Below, in pieces: positions 18,331-27,053 of a stretch of DNA of 64,000 nucleotides (positions are counted from its first letter, which is position 1; each line of letters begins with the position of its first letter). Made by a program: the position numbers and the translations under genes. The stretch comes from Streptomyces violaceorubidus. GTDB taxonomy: Bacteria; Actinomycetota; Actinomycetes; Streptomycetales; Streptomycetaceae. The notes beneath the pieces were generated by a model. That model ran no database searches. It was not told where the DNA came from and saw nothing but the letters and a program-made list of their open reading frames with translations. The DNA is taken from the NCBI RefSeq assembly GCF_000717995.1, contig NZ_JODM01000030.1:62001-126000 (forward strand), in the 5' to 3' direction.

Positions 18331-19668
18331 GTGCCGGTGCTTGTCAGGACGTTCCGCTGGGCCTTCGCCGTCACGGCCCTCGGCCTGGTGGCGGGTGTGT
18401 TCTACGACGGTTGGACCGCCCTCGGCATCGTGGCGATCCTGTCGGTCCTGGAGGTCTCGCTCTCCTTCGACAACGCGGTGATCAACGCCGGGATCCTGAA
18501 GAAGATGAACGTCTTCTGGCAGCGGATCTTCCTCACGGTCGGCATCGTGATCGCGGTGTTCGGGATGCGGCTGGTCTTCCCGGTGGTGATCGTGGCGATC
18601 AGTGCCCGGCTGAGTCCCTGGAACGCGGTGCACCTGGCGCTCACCGACAAGGACCGCTACCAGGAGCTGGTGACGGACGCCCATCCGTCGATCGCGGCCT
18701 TCGGCGGCATGTTCCTGATGATGATCTTCCTGGACTTCGTGTTCGAGGACCGGGAGATCAAGTGGCTGGAGTGGCTGGAGCGTCCGCTGGCGCGGCTCGG
18801 CAGGGTGGACATGCTGTCGGTCTGCATCGCCCTGATCGTGCTGCTGGTCTCGGCGACCACCTTCGGCGCCCACGCCCACCAGCACGGTGGCACGCATGCC
18901 GACAAGGCGCAGACGGTGCTGCTGGCGGGCGTCGCCGGTCTGATCACCTATCTGGTCGTCGGCGGCCTCTCCGGCTTCTTCGAGCAACGGCTGGAGGACG
19001 AGGAGGAGCGCGAGCAGGAGGCGGAGAAGGACGCGGAACGGGCGGGGAGGCCGTCCGGGTCCCCCGTCCGGCTGGCGGGCAAGGCGGCGTTCTTCATGTT
19101 CCTCTACCTGGAGGTGCTGGACGCCTCCTTCTCCTTCGACGGGGTCATCGGCGCCTTCGCCATCACCAACGACATCGTCCTGATGGCCCTCGGCCTCGGC
19201 ATCGGCGCCATGTACGAGCGACATCGTCAACGGACTCGGCCGGGCCGCCGCATACGGCGGGCTGGGGCTGGTCCTCCTGGTCCTCGGCATCGTCCTCGTG
19301 GACGTGCTGACGCCCGGAAAGCTCGGCCGGCAGATCTGGGAGCAGCGCAACCGCAACGCCGCCCTGGTGCTCAGCTCGGCGCTGCTGGGCATCGGCGGCA
19401 TCGTCTTCACCTCCATATGGACGACGTACGAGGACTTCGGCAAGGGCCTGGTCTCCACGGCCGTCTTCGGGCTGCTGGGCCTGGTGATGATGGCGGTGGC
19501 CTTCCTGGTGGTCGACCTGATCACCCCGGGGCGGCTGGGCGCGACGCTGGTGGAGCCGGAGCCGCACCCGGCCGTGTGGGTGACGGCGTCCTGCAACCTC
19601 GCCGTCTCCGCCGTCATCGCGGCCTCGATCGCCTGACGCCGCCCGGCACCGTCACCGCAGACGCCTGA
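18331..19668 (+). pseudogene. TerC/DUF475 membrane protein, truncated by out-of-frame fusion
   Basis: The first 295 codons encode a TerC-superfamily (DUF475) integral membrane protein: 'EVSLSFDNAVINAGILKKMN' and, in the second half, 'ASFSFDGVIGAFAITND', the paired Asp-bearing helices of this family, ending 'GLGIGAMY'. The sequence then switches to an Arg/Pro-rich tail without membrane character until 19668, while the alternate frame encodes a DUF350 protein. Intact relatives continue with further helices after 'GAMY' (family knowledge). TerC proteins are linked to metal or tellurite resistance and metal export. The GTG at 18331 follows an AGGA site. Probably non-functional or altered. Confidence 0.8.
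19217..19636 (+). pseudogene. DUF350 (YjfL) membrane protein lacking its start codon
   Basis: In the frame +1 to the TerC reading, 139 residues from 'SDIVNGLGRAAAYGGLGLVL' to 'NLAVSAVIAASIA' make a complete two-repeat DUF350 protein: helix, 'DVLTPGKLGRQIWEQRNRNA', and the second repeat 'DLITPGRLGATLVEPEPHP'. Only the initiator ATG is missing: the codon before Ser is ACG, belonging to the joined TerC sequence. Internal GTG codons, such as 19298, could give a shortened product. DUF350 proteins are small membrane proteins of unknown function. Confidence 0.8.
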
Positions 19669-21085
19669 TGTCACCCCGCACCCGGTAGAAGCCGCCCGAC
19701 GCGGCGTGCAGCGCGTCGACCACGTAGCGCGCGCCCGGTTCCCGGATCGCCCTCGGGAACTGGACGTTCCACGACCGGTCGTACCCTTCCGTCACCACGT
19801 GGATCCGGGTGCGGCCGTTGTCCTGGACGCATTCGACCACGACGGAGCCCGCGGGCGCCGCGGTCACGGTCGTCACGGCGGCCGCGGCGGTGGCGGGCTC
19901 GTACGTCGGCAGGGTGGCCGCGAGCTTCACGTCGCGGGCGACGGGCACCGAGCCCTGCTGCGCGGCCGTGACCGCCGCCTCTCCGGCGTCCACGCACACC
20001 AGGGAACCGTCGGTGGTGACGAGGAAGAGCCGCTCGTCGCGGTACTGCATGGACAGGGCGGAGCCACCTCCCGTGCCCAGCTTCCACAGCCGGGTGCCGT
20101 CCCGGTCGAAGCAGTACACCGAGGACGCGGAGTCGCCGGCGAAGACGAACCGGCCACCGGGAGAGGTGGCGCACGAGTACACCGGGCTGTCGCAGTGGTA
20201 CGTCGCCTCGACGGCACCGGTGGCCTTGGACAGCCGCTGGACCGTGTGCCGCGCGGTGCCCGCGTAGACCGCGTCGTCCTCCTGCCAGCCGAAGAGCACG
20301 GCGCCCTGGGTGGGTGTGTGCCACAACTCGGCGCCGCCGTCCGGGGAGTGGGCGGTCACGCCGCGGGTGTGCCCGTGGTAGACGGCCCGGTCGTCGGCGC
20401 GCACCATCCAGGCGTGCTCACCGCGTCCGCCACGCGACCACTGGTGTTCGTCCTCGTGGTCGATCACGGTGAGCCGGCCGGCTCGGTCCGCGACGTTCAG
20501 CACGCCCTCGTGGATGTCGAGCCAGAAGATGTCCACGTCGGCCGCGATGTCGTAGGCGGCGAAGGGCAGTTTGGACGACAGGTCGTAGACCCGGCCGTCG
20601 TCGCAGCCGGCGTAGATCCAGAAGTCGTCGGCGACCAGGCACTTGACGCCGTCCGGCAGCTGGTAGCGGGCGAGGACCTCGCCGCCGTGGGCGAGGGTGT
20701 AGACGTCGCCCGCCTGGTTGCCCACCCAGCACCTGTCCTCGTCGATGTGGATGCCGAAGGCCGCCGAGCCGGTGCGGAACCGCCACAGGACCGGTGCGAC
20801 CGCGCGAGCCGTCGACGGCGCGGAGGCCACCTGCCGGCGGGTGACCGCGCGGGGCGCGCGCTGTCCCTGCACGGCCGGTTCGTAGCCCTTGCGCACCTTC
20901 TCGCCTATCTTCCTGGCCGCCGCGGCCTCGGCCTTCTGGACGGTGGGGAAGGTCGACGTCTGGGTCTGTCCCGCCGCGCCGATCCGGCCGTAGCGCACCG
21001 TCACGACCTGCCCCTGGACGGTGACTTCGTAGAACTTGTGCGTGCTCCCGTCGTCCTGCGACAGCTCCAGGTACGTCCTCGACAT
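19652..21085 (-). CDS. WGR-domain protein with a PQQ/WD-like beta-propeller
   Basis: A 477-residue cytosolic protein. Residues about 1-75 form a WGR domain ('MSRTYLELSQDDGSTHKFYE', 'VTVRYGRIGAAGQTQ', here with YGR in place of WGR), a fold that binds nucleic-acid ends in PARP proteins. After a basic linker, about 100-400 form repeated propeller blades ('CWVGNQAGDVYTLAHGGEVL', 'FVFAGDSASSVYCFDRDG', 'LFLVTTDGSLVCVDAGEA'). The C-terminal 75 residues are a separate small domain. The ATG at 21085 gives the canonical WGR start. It converges on the DUF350 remnant with a 15-bp gap. A sensing or scaffold role is inference. Confidence 0.85.
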   Translation of the reverse strand: MSRTYLELSQDDGSTHKFYEVTVQGQVVTVRYGRIGAAGQTQTSTFPTVQKAEAAAARKIGEKVRKGYEPAVQGQRAPRAVTRRQVASAPSTARAVAPVLWRFRTGSAAFGIHIDEDRCWVGNQAGDVYTLAHGGEVLARYQLPDGVKCLVADDFWIYAGCDDGRVYDLSSKLPFAAYDIAADVDIFWLDIHEGVLNVADRAGRLTVIDHEDEHQWSRGGRGEHAWMVRADDRAVYHGHTRGVTAHSPDGGAELWHTPTQGAVLFGWQEDDAVYAGTARHTVQRLSKATGAVEATYHCDSPVYSCATSPGGRFVFAGDSASSVYCFDRDGTRLWKLGTGGGSALSMQYRDERLFLVTTDGSLVCVDAGEAAVTAAQQGSVPVARDVKLAATLPTYEPATAAAAVTTVTAAPAGSVVVECVQDNGRTRIHVVTEGYDRSWNVQFPRAIREPGARYVVDALHAASGGFYRVRGDIRRLR

Positions 21086-21160
21086 GGCAGACCTCTCCCC
21101 GGCCGGTCCCGCGGCGTTTCCACGGGTCCCACTGCCCGAAACCGTAAGGGCGGCCACTGA

Positions 21161-21454
<294 letters not shown>

Positions 21455-21495
21455 CCGCATCACCGTGCGGTCGTGCGACGACGTGAGTGTGTGAC

Positions 21496-21528
21496 CTGTG
21501 CTCCGGGGACGTACACCCCGGAGCACAG
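21496..21528. terminator. Strong hairpin terminator
   Basis: A perfect 13-bp inverted repeat (21496-21508 with 21516-21528) with a 7-nt loop lies between the protease fragment and the convergent isoprenyl synthase. Confidence 0.85.
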
Positions 21529-21550
21529 CGGTGCTGTCCCCCCGGACCGG

Positions 21551-22624
21551 TCAGGCGGTGCGTTCGACGCTCCAGAGCGGCACCCGTGCGAAGAAGTCGA
21601 CGGCCTCCGCCCGCCACCGGCCGCGCCAGCCCTCGGCCACCCGGCGGGCGGCTTCGGCGTGGCCCCGCATGTCCGCCTCCAACAGGGCGTCCACACCGTG
21701 CCGTTCGGCGATGTCCCGGATCTCGGCGACGGTCTGCGGCGGGCAGGAGCGGTCGCCGAGGGCGGCCTCGACCGTCACGCGTTCCGGGCCGGTCACGGCG
21801 GCCAGCAGGCGCGTGACGGCGTAGCTGCGCCTGCCCTCGCGGAGGTCGCCCCCGGCCGGCTTGCCCGTGTTCTCCTCGGCGCCGAACAGGTCCAGCCAGT
21901 CGTCCCGCATCTGCCCGCAGATGCCGACCAGCCGGGCGTAGCGGCGCAGCTCGTCCTCGTGGGCGTCCGGTTCGGCACCCGCCGCCAGGAGCCCCAGGCG
22001 CATCGGTGCGAGCACGGAGTAGCGGGCGGTCTTGTGGTCGGCGACGTCGTGCAGCGCTTCGGCGTCCGGTACCGGGTCGGCGAAGTCCCGCTCCAGGTCG
22101 AGGATCTGTCCCACGAAGGTGTCGGCGGCGGCCCGCGTCTGGACCTCGACCATGGCCTGCCGCACCCCGACCGGCAGCCCCGCGTCCAGCAGCACCCGCA
22201 GACTCAGGGCGAGCGCGAGGTCGCCCGCGAGCACGGTGAGGCCGAGTGCCGTTCGCGGATGTCCGGGGAAGCGCTCCCGGTAGGCGTAGTAGGTGGTGGG
22301 GCCGCCGCGCCGGGTGGCGCTGTCGTCGATGAGGTCGTCGTGCACCAGGCCGTGGGTCTGCAGGAGTTCGACGCTCAGCGCGGCGGCGTCCAGCCCCTCG
22401 ACCGGTTCGGCGGTCACCAGGCGCGCGGCCTCGTGCAGCAGCACGACCCGCATCCGCTTGCCGCCGCGCAGCGAGAGGTCGCGCAGCAGGCCGACGCAGT
22501 CCGGGGTGAAACGGCTGAAGGAGGGGGCGTCCAAGGTCGCGCCCAGGGTGTCGAAGTACTCCGCGAAGAGCCTGTTGAACCGGCGCTCGATCCGGGCGAC
22601 ACGGTCCAGCGGCTGCTCGGTCAT
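21551..22624 (-). CDS. Polyprenyl (isoprenyl) diphosphate synthase
   Basis: A 357-residue trans-isoprenyl diphosphate synthase. The first Asp-rich motif is 'HDDLIDD' (about 95-101) and the second is 'QMRDDWLD'; 'RGGKRMR' binds the homoallylic substrate. It should condense IPP with an allylic diphosphate to make GPP, FPP, GGPP or longer. Bulky residues upstream of the first motif limit chain length but cannot be read reliably by eye. The ATG at 22624 is the conserved start. No terpene cyclase or carotenoid gene is nearby; downstream is a terminator, upstream are rpmJ and rpmG on the same strand with a hairpin between. Confidence 0.93.
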   Translation of the reverse strand: MTEQPLDRVARIERRFNRLFAEYFDTLGATLDAPSFSRFTPDCVGLLRDLSLRGGKRMRVVLLHEAARLVTAEPVEGLDAAALSVELLQTHGLVHDDLIDDSATRRGGPTTYYAYRERFPGHPRTALGLTVLAGDLALALSLRVLLDAGLPVGVRQAMVEVQTRAAADTFVGQILDLERDFADPVPDAEALHDVADHKTARYSVLAPMRLGLLAAGAEPDAHEDELRRYARLVGICGQMRDDWLDLFGAEENTGKPAGGDLREGRRSYAVTRLLAAVTGPERVTVEAALGDRSCPPQTVAEIRDIAERHGVDALLEADMRGHAEAARRVAEGWRGRWRAEAVDFFARVPLWSVERTA

Positions 22625-22728
22625 GGCGAAGTCCTCCTGATGCCTGAAGCGGGTGGCGCGTCCACGCGTCCAGCAGTGTGCCAGGGGGGCGCGGGACGTC
22701 GGCGGCGCGGGCCGCCCCGGCCGGACAG

Positions 22729-22769
22729 GCCGCGGCCCGGCTCCGCCGATCGCGGGGCCGGGCCGCGGC
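22729..22769 (-). terminator. Hairpin terminator downstream of rpmJ
   Basis: A 13-bp stem (22729-22741 with 22757-22769) and a 15-nt loop lie 13 bp after the rpmJ stop, separating it from the isoprenyl synthase gene. Confidence 0.7.
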
Positions 22770-22781
22770 ACGCTCGCCCGC

Positions 22782-22904
22782 TCAGCCCTGGCGGGCCTTG
22801 GAACGCGGGTCCTTCTTGTTGATCACATGGGTCACACCGCGGCGGCGCACCACCTGCGCCCCGGGCCTGGCCTTGAGTGAGCGCAGCGACTTACGCACCT
22901 TCAT
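22782..22904 (-). CDS. rpmJ: 50S ribosomal protein L36, cysteine-free paralogue
   Basis: A 40-residue basic protein beginning '[20 protein letters not shown]'. It is L36 by sequence, but all zinc-ligand cysteines of the normal form are missing. In Streptomyces and other bacteria such C-minus paralogues replace zinc-bearing ribosomal proteins when zinc is scarce, usually under Zur control (family knowledge). It follows rpmG by 43 bp on the same strand. A GAGGAGAG ribosome site precedes the ATG. Confidence 0.95.
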   Translation of the reverse strand: MKVRKSLRSLKARPGAQVVRRRGVTHVINKKDPRSKARQG

Positions 22905-22947
22905 GGGTCTCTCCTCGCTCGGACGTGCCGTCGTGCCGTCGCGTCGA

Positions 22948-23112
22948 TCAGCGTTCCTCGCGGAACGGCACGTGCTCCCCCGCCACCGGGTCGTACTTGC
23001 GCAGCACGAGACGGTCGGGGTCGTTGAGCCGGTTCTTGCGCGTCACATAGGTGACGCCGGTCCCCGCCGTCGACTTCAGCCGGACGACCGGGCGTGCGGT
23101 ACTGCGTGCCAT
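22948..23112 (-). CDS. rpmG: 50S ribosomal protein L33, cysteine-free paralogue
   Basis: A 54-residue L33 ('[19 protein letters not shown]', '[19 protein letters not shown]'). The two CxxC zinc motifs are absent, making it the zinc-independent type. It is first gene of the rpmG-rpmJ pair, expected to free zinc by replacing the zinc-binding version in ribosomes. A clear AT-rich Zur box was not found; a CATGT...ACATG palindrome lies about 46 bp upstream. Confidence 0.95.
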   Translation of the reverse strand: MARSTARPVVRLKSTAGTGVTYVTRKNRLNDPDRLVLRKYDPVAGEHVPFREER

Positions 23113-23157
23113 GGGTGCTCCTTCCGACCTCGTGCGCGGCATCCGTTCTGACTCGCG

Positions 23158-23172
23158 CATGTCAGTCACATG
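23158..23172. promoter_or_regulatory. Small palindrome upstream of rpmG
   Basis: The 15-bp sequence has perfect 5-bp arms (CATGT/ACATG) around a 5-nt centre. It may be an operator for rpmG-rpmJ but does not match the AT-rich Zur consensus I know. Confidence 0.35.
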
Positions 23173-23373
23173 GGCACAACACCGACCCCCGCCGGTGCAT
23201 TCCCGCGGTGCCCGCCCCGCCCGAGCGACGGCGCCGAAGGCCAGTTCCTGCTTGGCGGCGTCCCCGCGGGAGAAGAGCAGGCCGGCGTAGGCGGCGGCCG
23301 GGTCGGGGGTGAGGACGACGGTGCCCGGTTTCATCAGCGGCACGAGTTCCTGGACGTGCTCGGGATCATCTAG

Positions 23374-23806
23374 ATCCGTCCCGGCTCGGGGTCCTACGTC
23401 CGCGAGGGCACCTCGGAGTTCCTGCCCCGGGCGATCAACTGGGGCCATGCTGGGCCAGCGGCGTACGCGGGACCTGGTCGAGGTCCGCACGTACATGGAG
23501 GGCGTCTCGGCCCGGCTCGCGGCCCAGCGGGCGAGCGACGCGGACGTGGCCGGGCTGGAGGAGCACCTCCGGCACCTGCGCGACGCGGGCGGTGACGCCA
23601 CGGCGTTCATCGACGTCGACATCGCTGAGCGCGTCAGCGACATCGAGGGCACCGTCAGCGGCACGCTGTGCGAACACGACGCGGTGCTCCGGGCCATCCG
23701 GGCCCGCGACCCGGAGGCGGCGGACCGGGCGACGGCCGAGCACGTGCGGATGGCCGGCGCACGGCTGCGCGCCTCGGTGGACGGCGCCGGGGACGGCGAG
23801 GTCTGA
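23374..23806 (+). pseudogene. Remnant of a GntR/FadR-family regulator
   Basis: A start-less fragment reads '[12 protein letters not shown]' and 'FLPRAINWG', the wing and linker of a GntR regulator. One extra base near 23446 then shifts the frame, and the effector (FCD) domain continues as '[20 protein letters not shown]' and '[20 protein letters not shown]' to TGA at 23806. The recognition helices are missing and part of the FCD core seems deleted between 'IDVDI' and 'EGTVSGTL'. It cannot act as a normal repressor. It lies upstream of the P450 gene, which it may once have regulated. Confidence 0.75.
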
Positions 23807-23895
23807 GGGAGCGGTCACCCGGCCGCGCGGTCTGTCGAAGGCGCCGCGTCGACAATAGCCTGGCGGGACAAGGCCGTTGCCGACCGAGGAGCCTC

Positions 23896-25119
23896 ATGTC
23901 CACAGCGCAGCAGGTCCCCGACATCCTCTCCCCCGAATTCGCGGCGAACCCGTATCCGGTCTACCGGATGATGCGGGACGGCGCGCCCCTCATCCGGCAC
24001 GAGGCCACCCAGAGCTGGATCGTCTCGCGCTACGAGGACGTGGAACGCGTCTTCAAGGACCGCGGCGACCGGTTCACGACGGAGAACTACGACTGGCAGC
24101 TCGAGCCCGTGCACGGCAGGACCATCCTCCAGCTGAGCGGCCGGGAGCACGCGGTCCGGCGCGCCCTGGTCGCCCCCGCCTTCCGGGGGGCCGACCTCCA
24201 GGAGCGGTTCCTGCCGGTGATCGAGCGCAACTCCCGTGAACTGATCGACGCCTTCCGGCACACCGGCCGCGCCGACCTGGTCGCCGACTACGCGACCCGC
24301 TTCCCGGTCAACGTCATCGCGGACATGCTGGGCCTGGACAAGGCCGACCACGACCGGTTCCACGGCTGGTACACGTCGGTCATCGCGTTCCTCGGCAACC
24401 TCTCCGGCGACCCGGAGGTCGCGGCGGCCGGTGCGCGCACCCGGACGGAGTTCGCCGAGTACATGATCCCGGTCGTCCGGGAGCGCCGCGAGAACCCGGG
24501 CGACGACCTGCTGTCGACCCTGTGCGCCGCGGAGGTGGACGGGGTCCGCATGAGCGACGAGGACATCAAGGCGTTCTGCAGCCTGCTGCTGGCCGCGGGC
24601 GGCGAGACCACCGACAAGGCGATCGCCGGTATCTTCGCCAACCTGCTGGCCCACCCGGAGCAGTTGGCGGCGGTGCGCGAGGACCGGAGCCTGATCCCCC
24701 GCGCCTTCGCCGAGACCCTGCGCTACACCCCTCCGGTCCACATGATCATGCGTCAGACGGCGACGGAGGTCACGCTCAGCGGCGGCACGATACCCGCCGG
24801 TGCCACCGTCACGTGCCTGATAGGGGCGGCCAACCGGGACGAGAGCCGCTACCGCGACCCGGACCGCTTCGACATCATGCGCGACGACCTGACCACGACG
24901 ACCGCCTTCTCGGCCGCCGCCGACCACCTCGCCTTCGCTCTCGGCCGGCACTTCTGCGTCGGCGCCCTGCTGGCGAAGGCCGAGGTCGAGACCGGGGTCG
25001 GGCAACTCCTGGACGCGCTGCCCGACCTGCGGACGGAAGACGGCTTCGAGGTGGTGGAGCGGGGGGTGTTCACCCGGGGCCCGCAGTCGCTGCCGGTGCG
25101 CTTCACCCCCGTGTCCTGA
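23896..25119 (+). CDS. Cytochrome P450 monooxygenase
   Basis: A 407-residue soluble class I P450. The I-helix has 'LAAGGETTDKAI', the K-helix ExxR is in 'FAETLRYTPP', and the heme ligand is C354 in 'FALGRHFCVG', slightly off the FGxGxHxCxG norm because the first Gly is Ala. The ATG at 23896 follows a GAGGAG site; the frame is open far upstream, but that belongs to intergenic sequence. It converges with the conservon P450 (22-bp gap), so the two may be functionally linked. No ferredoxin gene is adjacent. Substrate unknown. Confidence 0.95.
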   Translation: MSTAQQVPDILSPEFAANPYPVYRMMRDGAPLIRHEATQSWIVSRYEDVERVFKDRGDRFTTENYDWQLEPVHGRTILQLSGREHAVRRALVAPAFRGADLQERFLPVIERNSRELIDAFRHTGRADLVADYATRFPVNVIADMLGLDKADHDRFHGWYTSVIAFLGNLSGDPEVAAAGARTRTEFAEYMIPVVRERRENPGDDLLSTLCAAEVDGVRMSDEDIKAFCSLLLAAGGETTDKAIAGIFANLLAHPEQLAAVREDRSLIPRAFAETLRYTPPVHMIMRQTATEVTLSGGTIPAGATVTCLIGAANRDESRYRDPDRFDIMRDDLTTTTAFSAAADHLAFALGRHFCVGALLAKAEVETGVGQLLDALPDLRTEDGFEVVERGVFTRGPQSLPVRFTPVS

Positions 25120-25140
25120 TGAGGTACCGCGCGCCGGTTC

Positions 25141-26403
25141 TCAGGCCACGACGGGCGTGAAGAGCGCGGGCAGGGCCGTCAGTCCGCGCATCCAGATGGA
25201 CGGCCTCCAGGTCAACTGCTCGGGATCAAGGGCCAGTACGAGGTCGGGGAGGCGTTCCAGCAGGGTCTCGACCGCGGTGCGGGCGATGACGTCGGCGAGC
25301 AGCGGCGCGGGGTAGGGGCATCGGTGCTCGCCGTTGCTGAAGGACAGGTGCGCGGAGTTCTCGGCACCGACGTGTGCCTCGGGCCAGAGCTGCGGGTCGG
25401 TGTTGGCCGCGGCGAGGCCGAGGACGAGGCAGTCCCCGGCCCGGATCTGCCGGCCGCCCAGCTGGGTGTCGTTGACGGCCCAGCGTCCGATGAAGTTCTG
25501 CGTGGGCGTGTCCAGCCACAGCACCTCGTTGAGCGCCTCCCCCACGCTCAGGCGGCCGCCGGAGACGTTCAGGGCGAAGCGTTCGTCGGTGAGCAGCAGC
25601 CGCAGCGTGTTGCCGATCCAGTTGGCGGTGGGCTGCTGGGCGGCGGCGATGACCGAGATCAGGTCCTGGACGACCTCCTCGTCGGTCAGTCCCGCCGGGT
25701 GGGTCAGCATGCGGGAGGTGACGTCGGGTCCGGGCCGCTCGCGCTTGTGGCGGACCAGTCGGTGGATGCGCTCGCCCACCCTCGTGTAGGCGGCGACCGG
25801 GTCGTCGCCCTCGGAGGCGTCCAGGGAGATGCGCAGGTCCTCGACCAGGTGCCGGGTCTCGGCGCCGCCGTGCGGCATCCCGCACACGCGCACGGCGGCC
25901 CGCATCGGCAGGGGGTGCGCGTAGCCGCTCATGAGCTCGGCCCGGCCGCTTCCGGCGAAGGCGGCGATGAGCCGGTCGGCGAGCTGCCGGCAGTCCCGGG
26001 CCAGCTCGAACTGGTCGATGCCGGCCAGTGCCTGGGTGATGACACCGGCCCGCCGCCGGTGCTCCTCGCCCTCGGTGAACAGGACGGACGGCTGATGACC
26101 GACGTAGGGCAGCAGGGGCCAGTCGGGCGGGATGCTCCCCCACTGGTTCCAGCGGCGCGAGTCGCGGGCGAACAGCTCGTCGTGGCTGGTCACATAGCTG
26201 ACCTCGGGGTAGCCGAGGACCAGCCAGGCGGGGATGCCGCCGTCGAGGAGTACGGGCGCCACGGCGCCGTGTTCGGCCCGCAGCCCCCGGTACAGCTGGG
26301 ACGGCGTCTGCTGGTACTCCAGTCCGGCCAGCGGTACGGCGTCCGGGTGCGCGGGGCAGCCCGGCGCGGCGAAGGGGTGCGGTGAGGGGTCGATGTCGGT
26401 CAC
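25141..26403 (-). CDS. cvnE: Conservon cytochrome P450 (CvnE-type) with altered ExxR motif
   Basis: A 420-residue P450, last gene of the conservon. The heme region 'HLSFSNGEHRCPYPAP' supplies Cys362, and the I-helix area is 'ISVIAAAQQPTANWIGN'. The near-universal K-helix ExxR is replaced: the sequence is 'ALNEVLWLDTPTQ', with Trp where Arg is expected. A similar change (EQSLW) is known in conservon-linked CYP157 enzymes. The GTG at 26403 overlaps the GTPase stop as GTGA. It may therefore be an unusual catalyst or a heme-binding signalling partner; activity cannot be told from sequence. Confidence 0.9.
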   Translation of the reverse strand: MTDIDPSPHPFAAPGCPAHPDAVPLAGLEYQQTPSQLYRGLRAEHGAVAPVLLDGGIPAWLVLGYPEVSYVTSHDELFARDSRRWNQWGSIPPDWPLLPYVGHQPSVLFTEGEEHRRRAGVITQALAGIDQFELARDCRQLADRLIAAFAGSGRAELMSGYAHPLPMRAAVRVCGMPHGGAETRHLVEDLRISLDASEGDDPVAAYTRVGERIHRLVRHKRERPGPDVTSRMLTHPAGLTDEEVVQDLISVIAAAQQPTANWIGNTLRLLLTDERFALNVSGGRLSVGEALNEVLWLDTPTQNFIGRWAVNDTQLGGRQIRAGDCLVLGLAAANTDPQLWPEAHVGAENSAHLSFSNGEHRCPYPAPLLADVIARTAVETLLERLPDLVLALDPEQLTWRPSIWMRGLTALPALFTPVVA

Positions 26404-27053
26404 GATGCGCTCTCCTGCGCCAGGGCCAGTTGGTAGAGGTGGTCCACGAGGGTGACCAGCACTTTCTTGCCCGAGGTCCGCACCCGCGCGTCGCAGTCGA
26501 CCAGCGGCACGTGCTCGGGCAGCGCGAGGGCCAGCCGGATCTCGTCCAGGGAGTGCCGGGCGGTGTCGTCGTCGAACCGGTTCACGGCCACCACGAACGG
26601 GGTGCGGTGGTGCTCCAGCCGGTCTATCGCGTACCAGGAGTCGTCCATGCGGCGGGTGTCGACCAGGACGACCGCGCCGAGGGTGCCGGAGAACAGCCGG
26701 TCCCACAGGAACCAGAAACGCTCCTGGCCGGGGGCGCCGAACAGGTACAGCACCATGCGGTCGTTGAGGCTGATCCGGCCGAAGTCGAAGGCCACCGTGG
26801 TGGTGGTCTTGGAGACGACCCCGCCGGTCTCGTCGACGCCGACTCCGGCCTGGGTCATGACCTCTTCGGTGTTGAGCGGCCGGATCTCGCTCACCGAGCG
26901 GACGAGGGTGGTCTTGCCGACGCCGAAGCCGCCGACGACGACGATCTTCAGCCCGGTCTCCGCGGCATCGGTCAGGGGCTTGCGTCCGGAGACCGCCGTG
27001 GCCCCGGAGGCGGTGGAGCCGGAGGCGGTCGGGTCAGAGGTTGCGGAGCCCAT
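26400..27053 (-). CDS. cvnD: Conservon small GTPase (CvnD-type)
   Basis: A 217-residue Ras-like GTPase of the bacterial MglA/conservon class. It has the P-loop 'VVGGFGVGKTTLV', G2-region Thr residues in 'VSKTTTTVAFDFG', G3 'LFGAPGQERFWF' and G4 'VAVNRFDDD' (NRFD in place of NKxD). The Ala/Ser-rich N-terminal 35 residues are disordered. In conservons this protein works in a membrane complex with CvnA, B and C, resembling eukaryotic G-protein receptors. The ATG at 27053 overlaps the CvnC gene by 20 bp, indicating translational coupling. Confidence 0.93.
   Translation of the reverse strand: MGSATSDPTASGSTASGATAVSGRKPLTDAAETGLKIVVVGGFGVGKTTLVRSVSEIRPLNTEEVMTQAGVGVDETGGVVSKTTTTVAFDFGRISLNDRMVLYLFGAPGQERFWFLWDRLFSGTLGAVVLVDTRRMDDSWYAIDRLEHHRTPFVVAVNRFDDDTARHSLDEIRLALALPEHVPLVDCDARVRTSGKKVLVTLVDHLYQLALAQESAS

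Noticed and set aside
18202..19674. 490-residue minus-strand ORF opposite the TerC/DUF350 locus
   Set aside because: Antisense to sequence with clear membrane-protein homology in both frames.
23200..23373. Minus-strand peptide '[20 protein letters not shown]' upstream of rpmG
   Set aside because: Protein-like but short, start-less and unassigned; it may be a remnant, but I could not tie it to a family.
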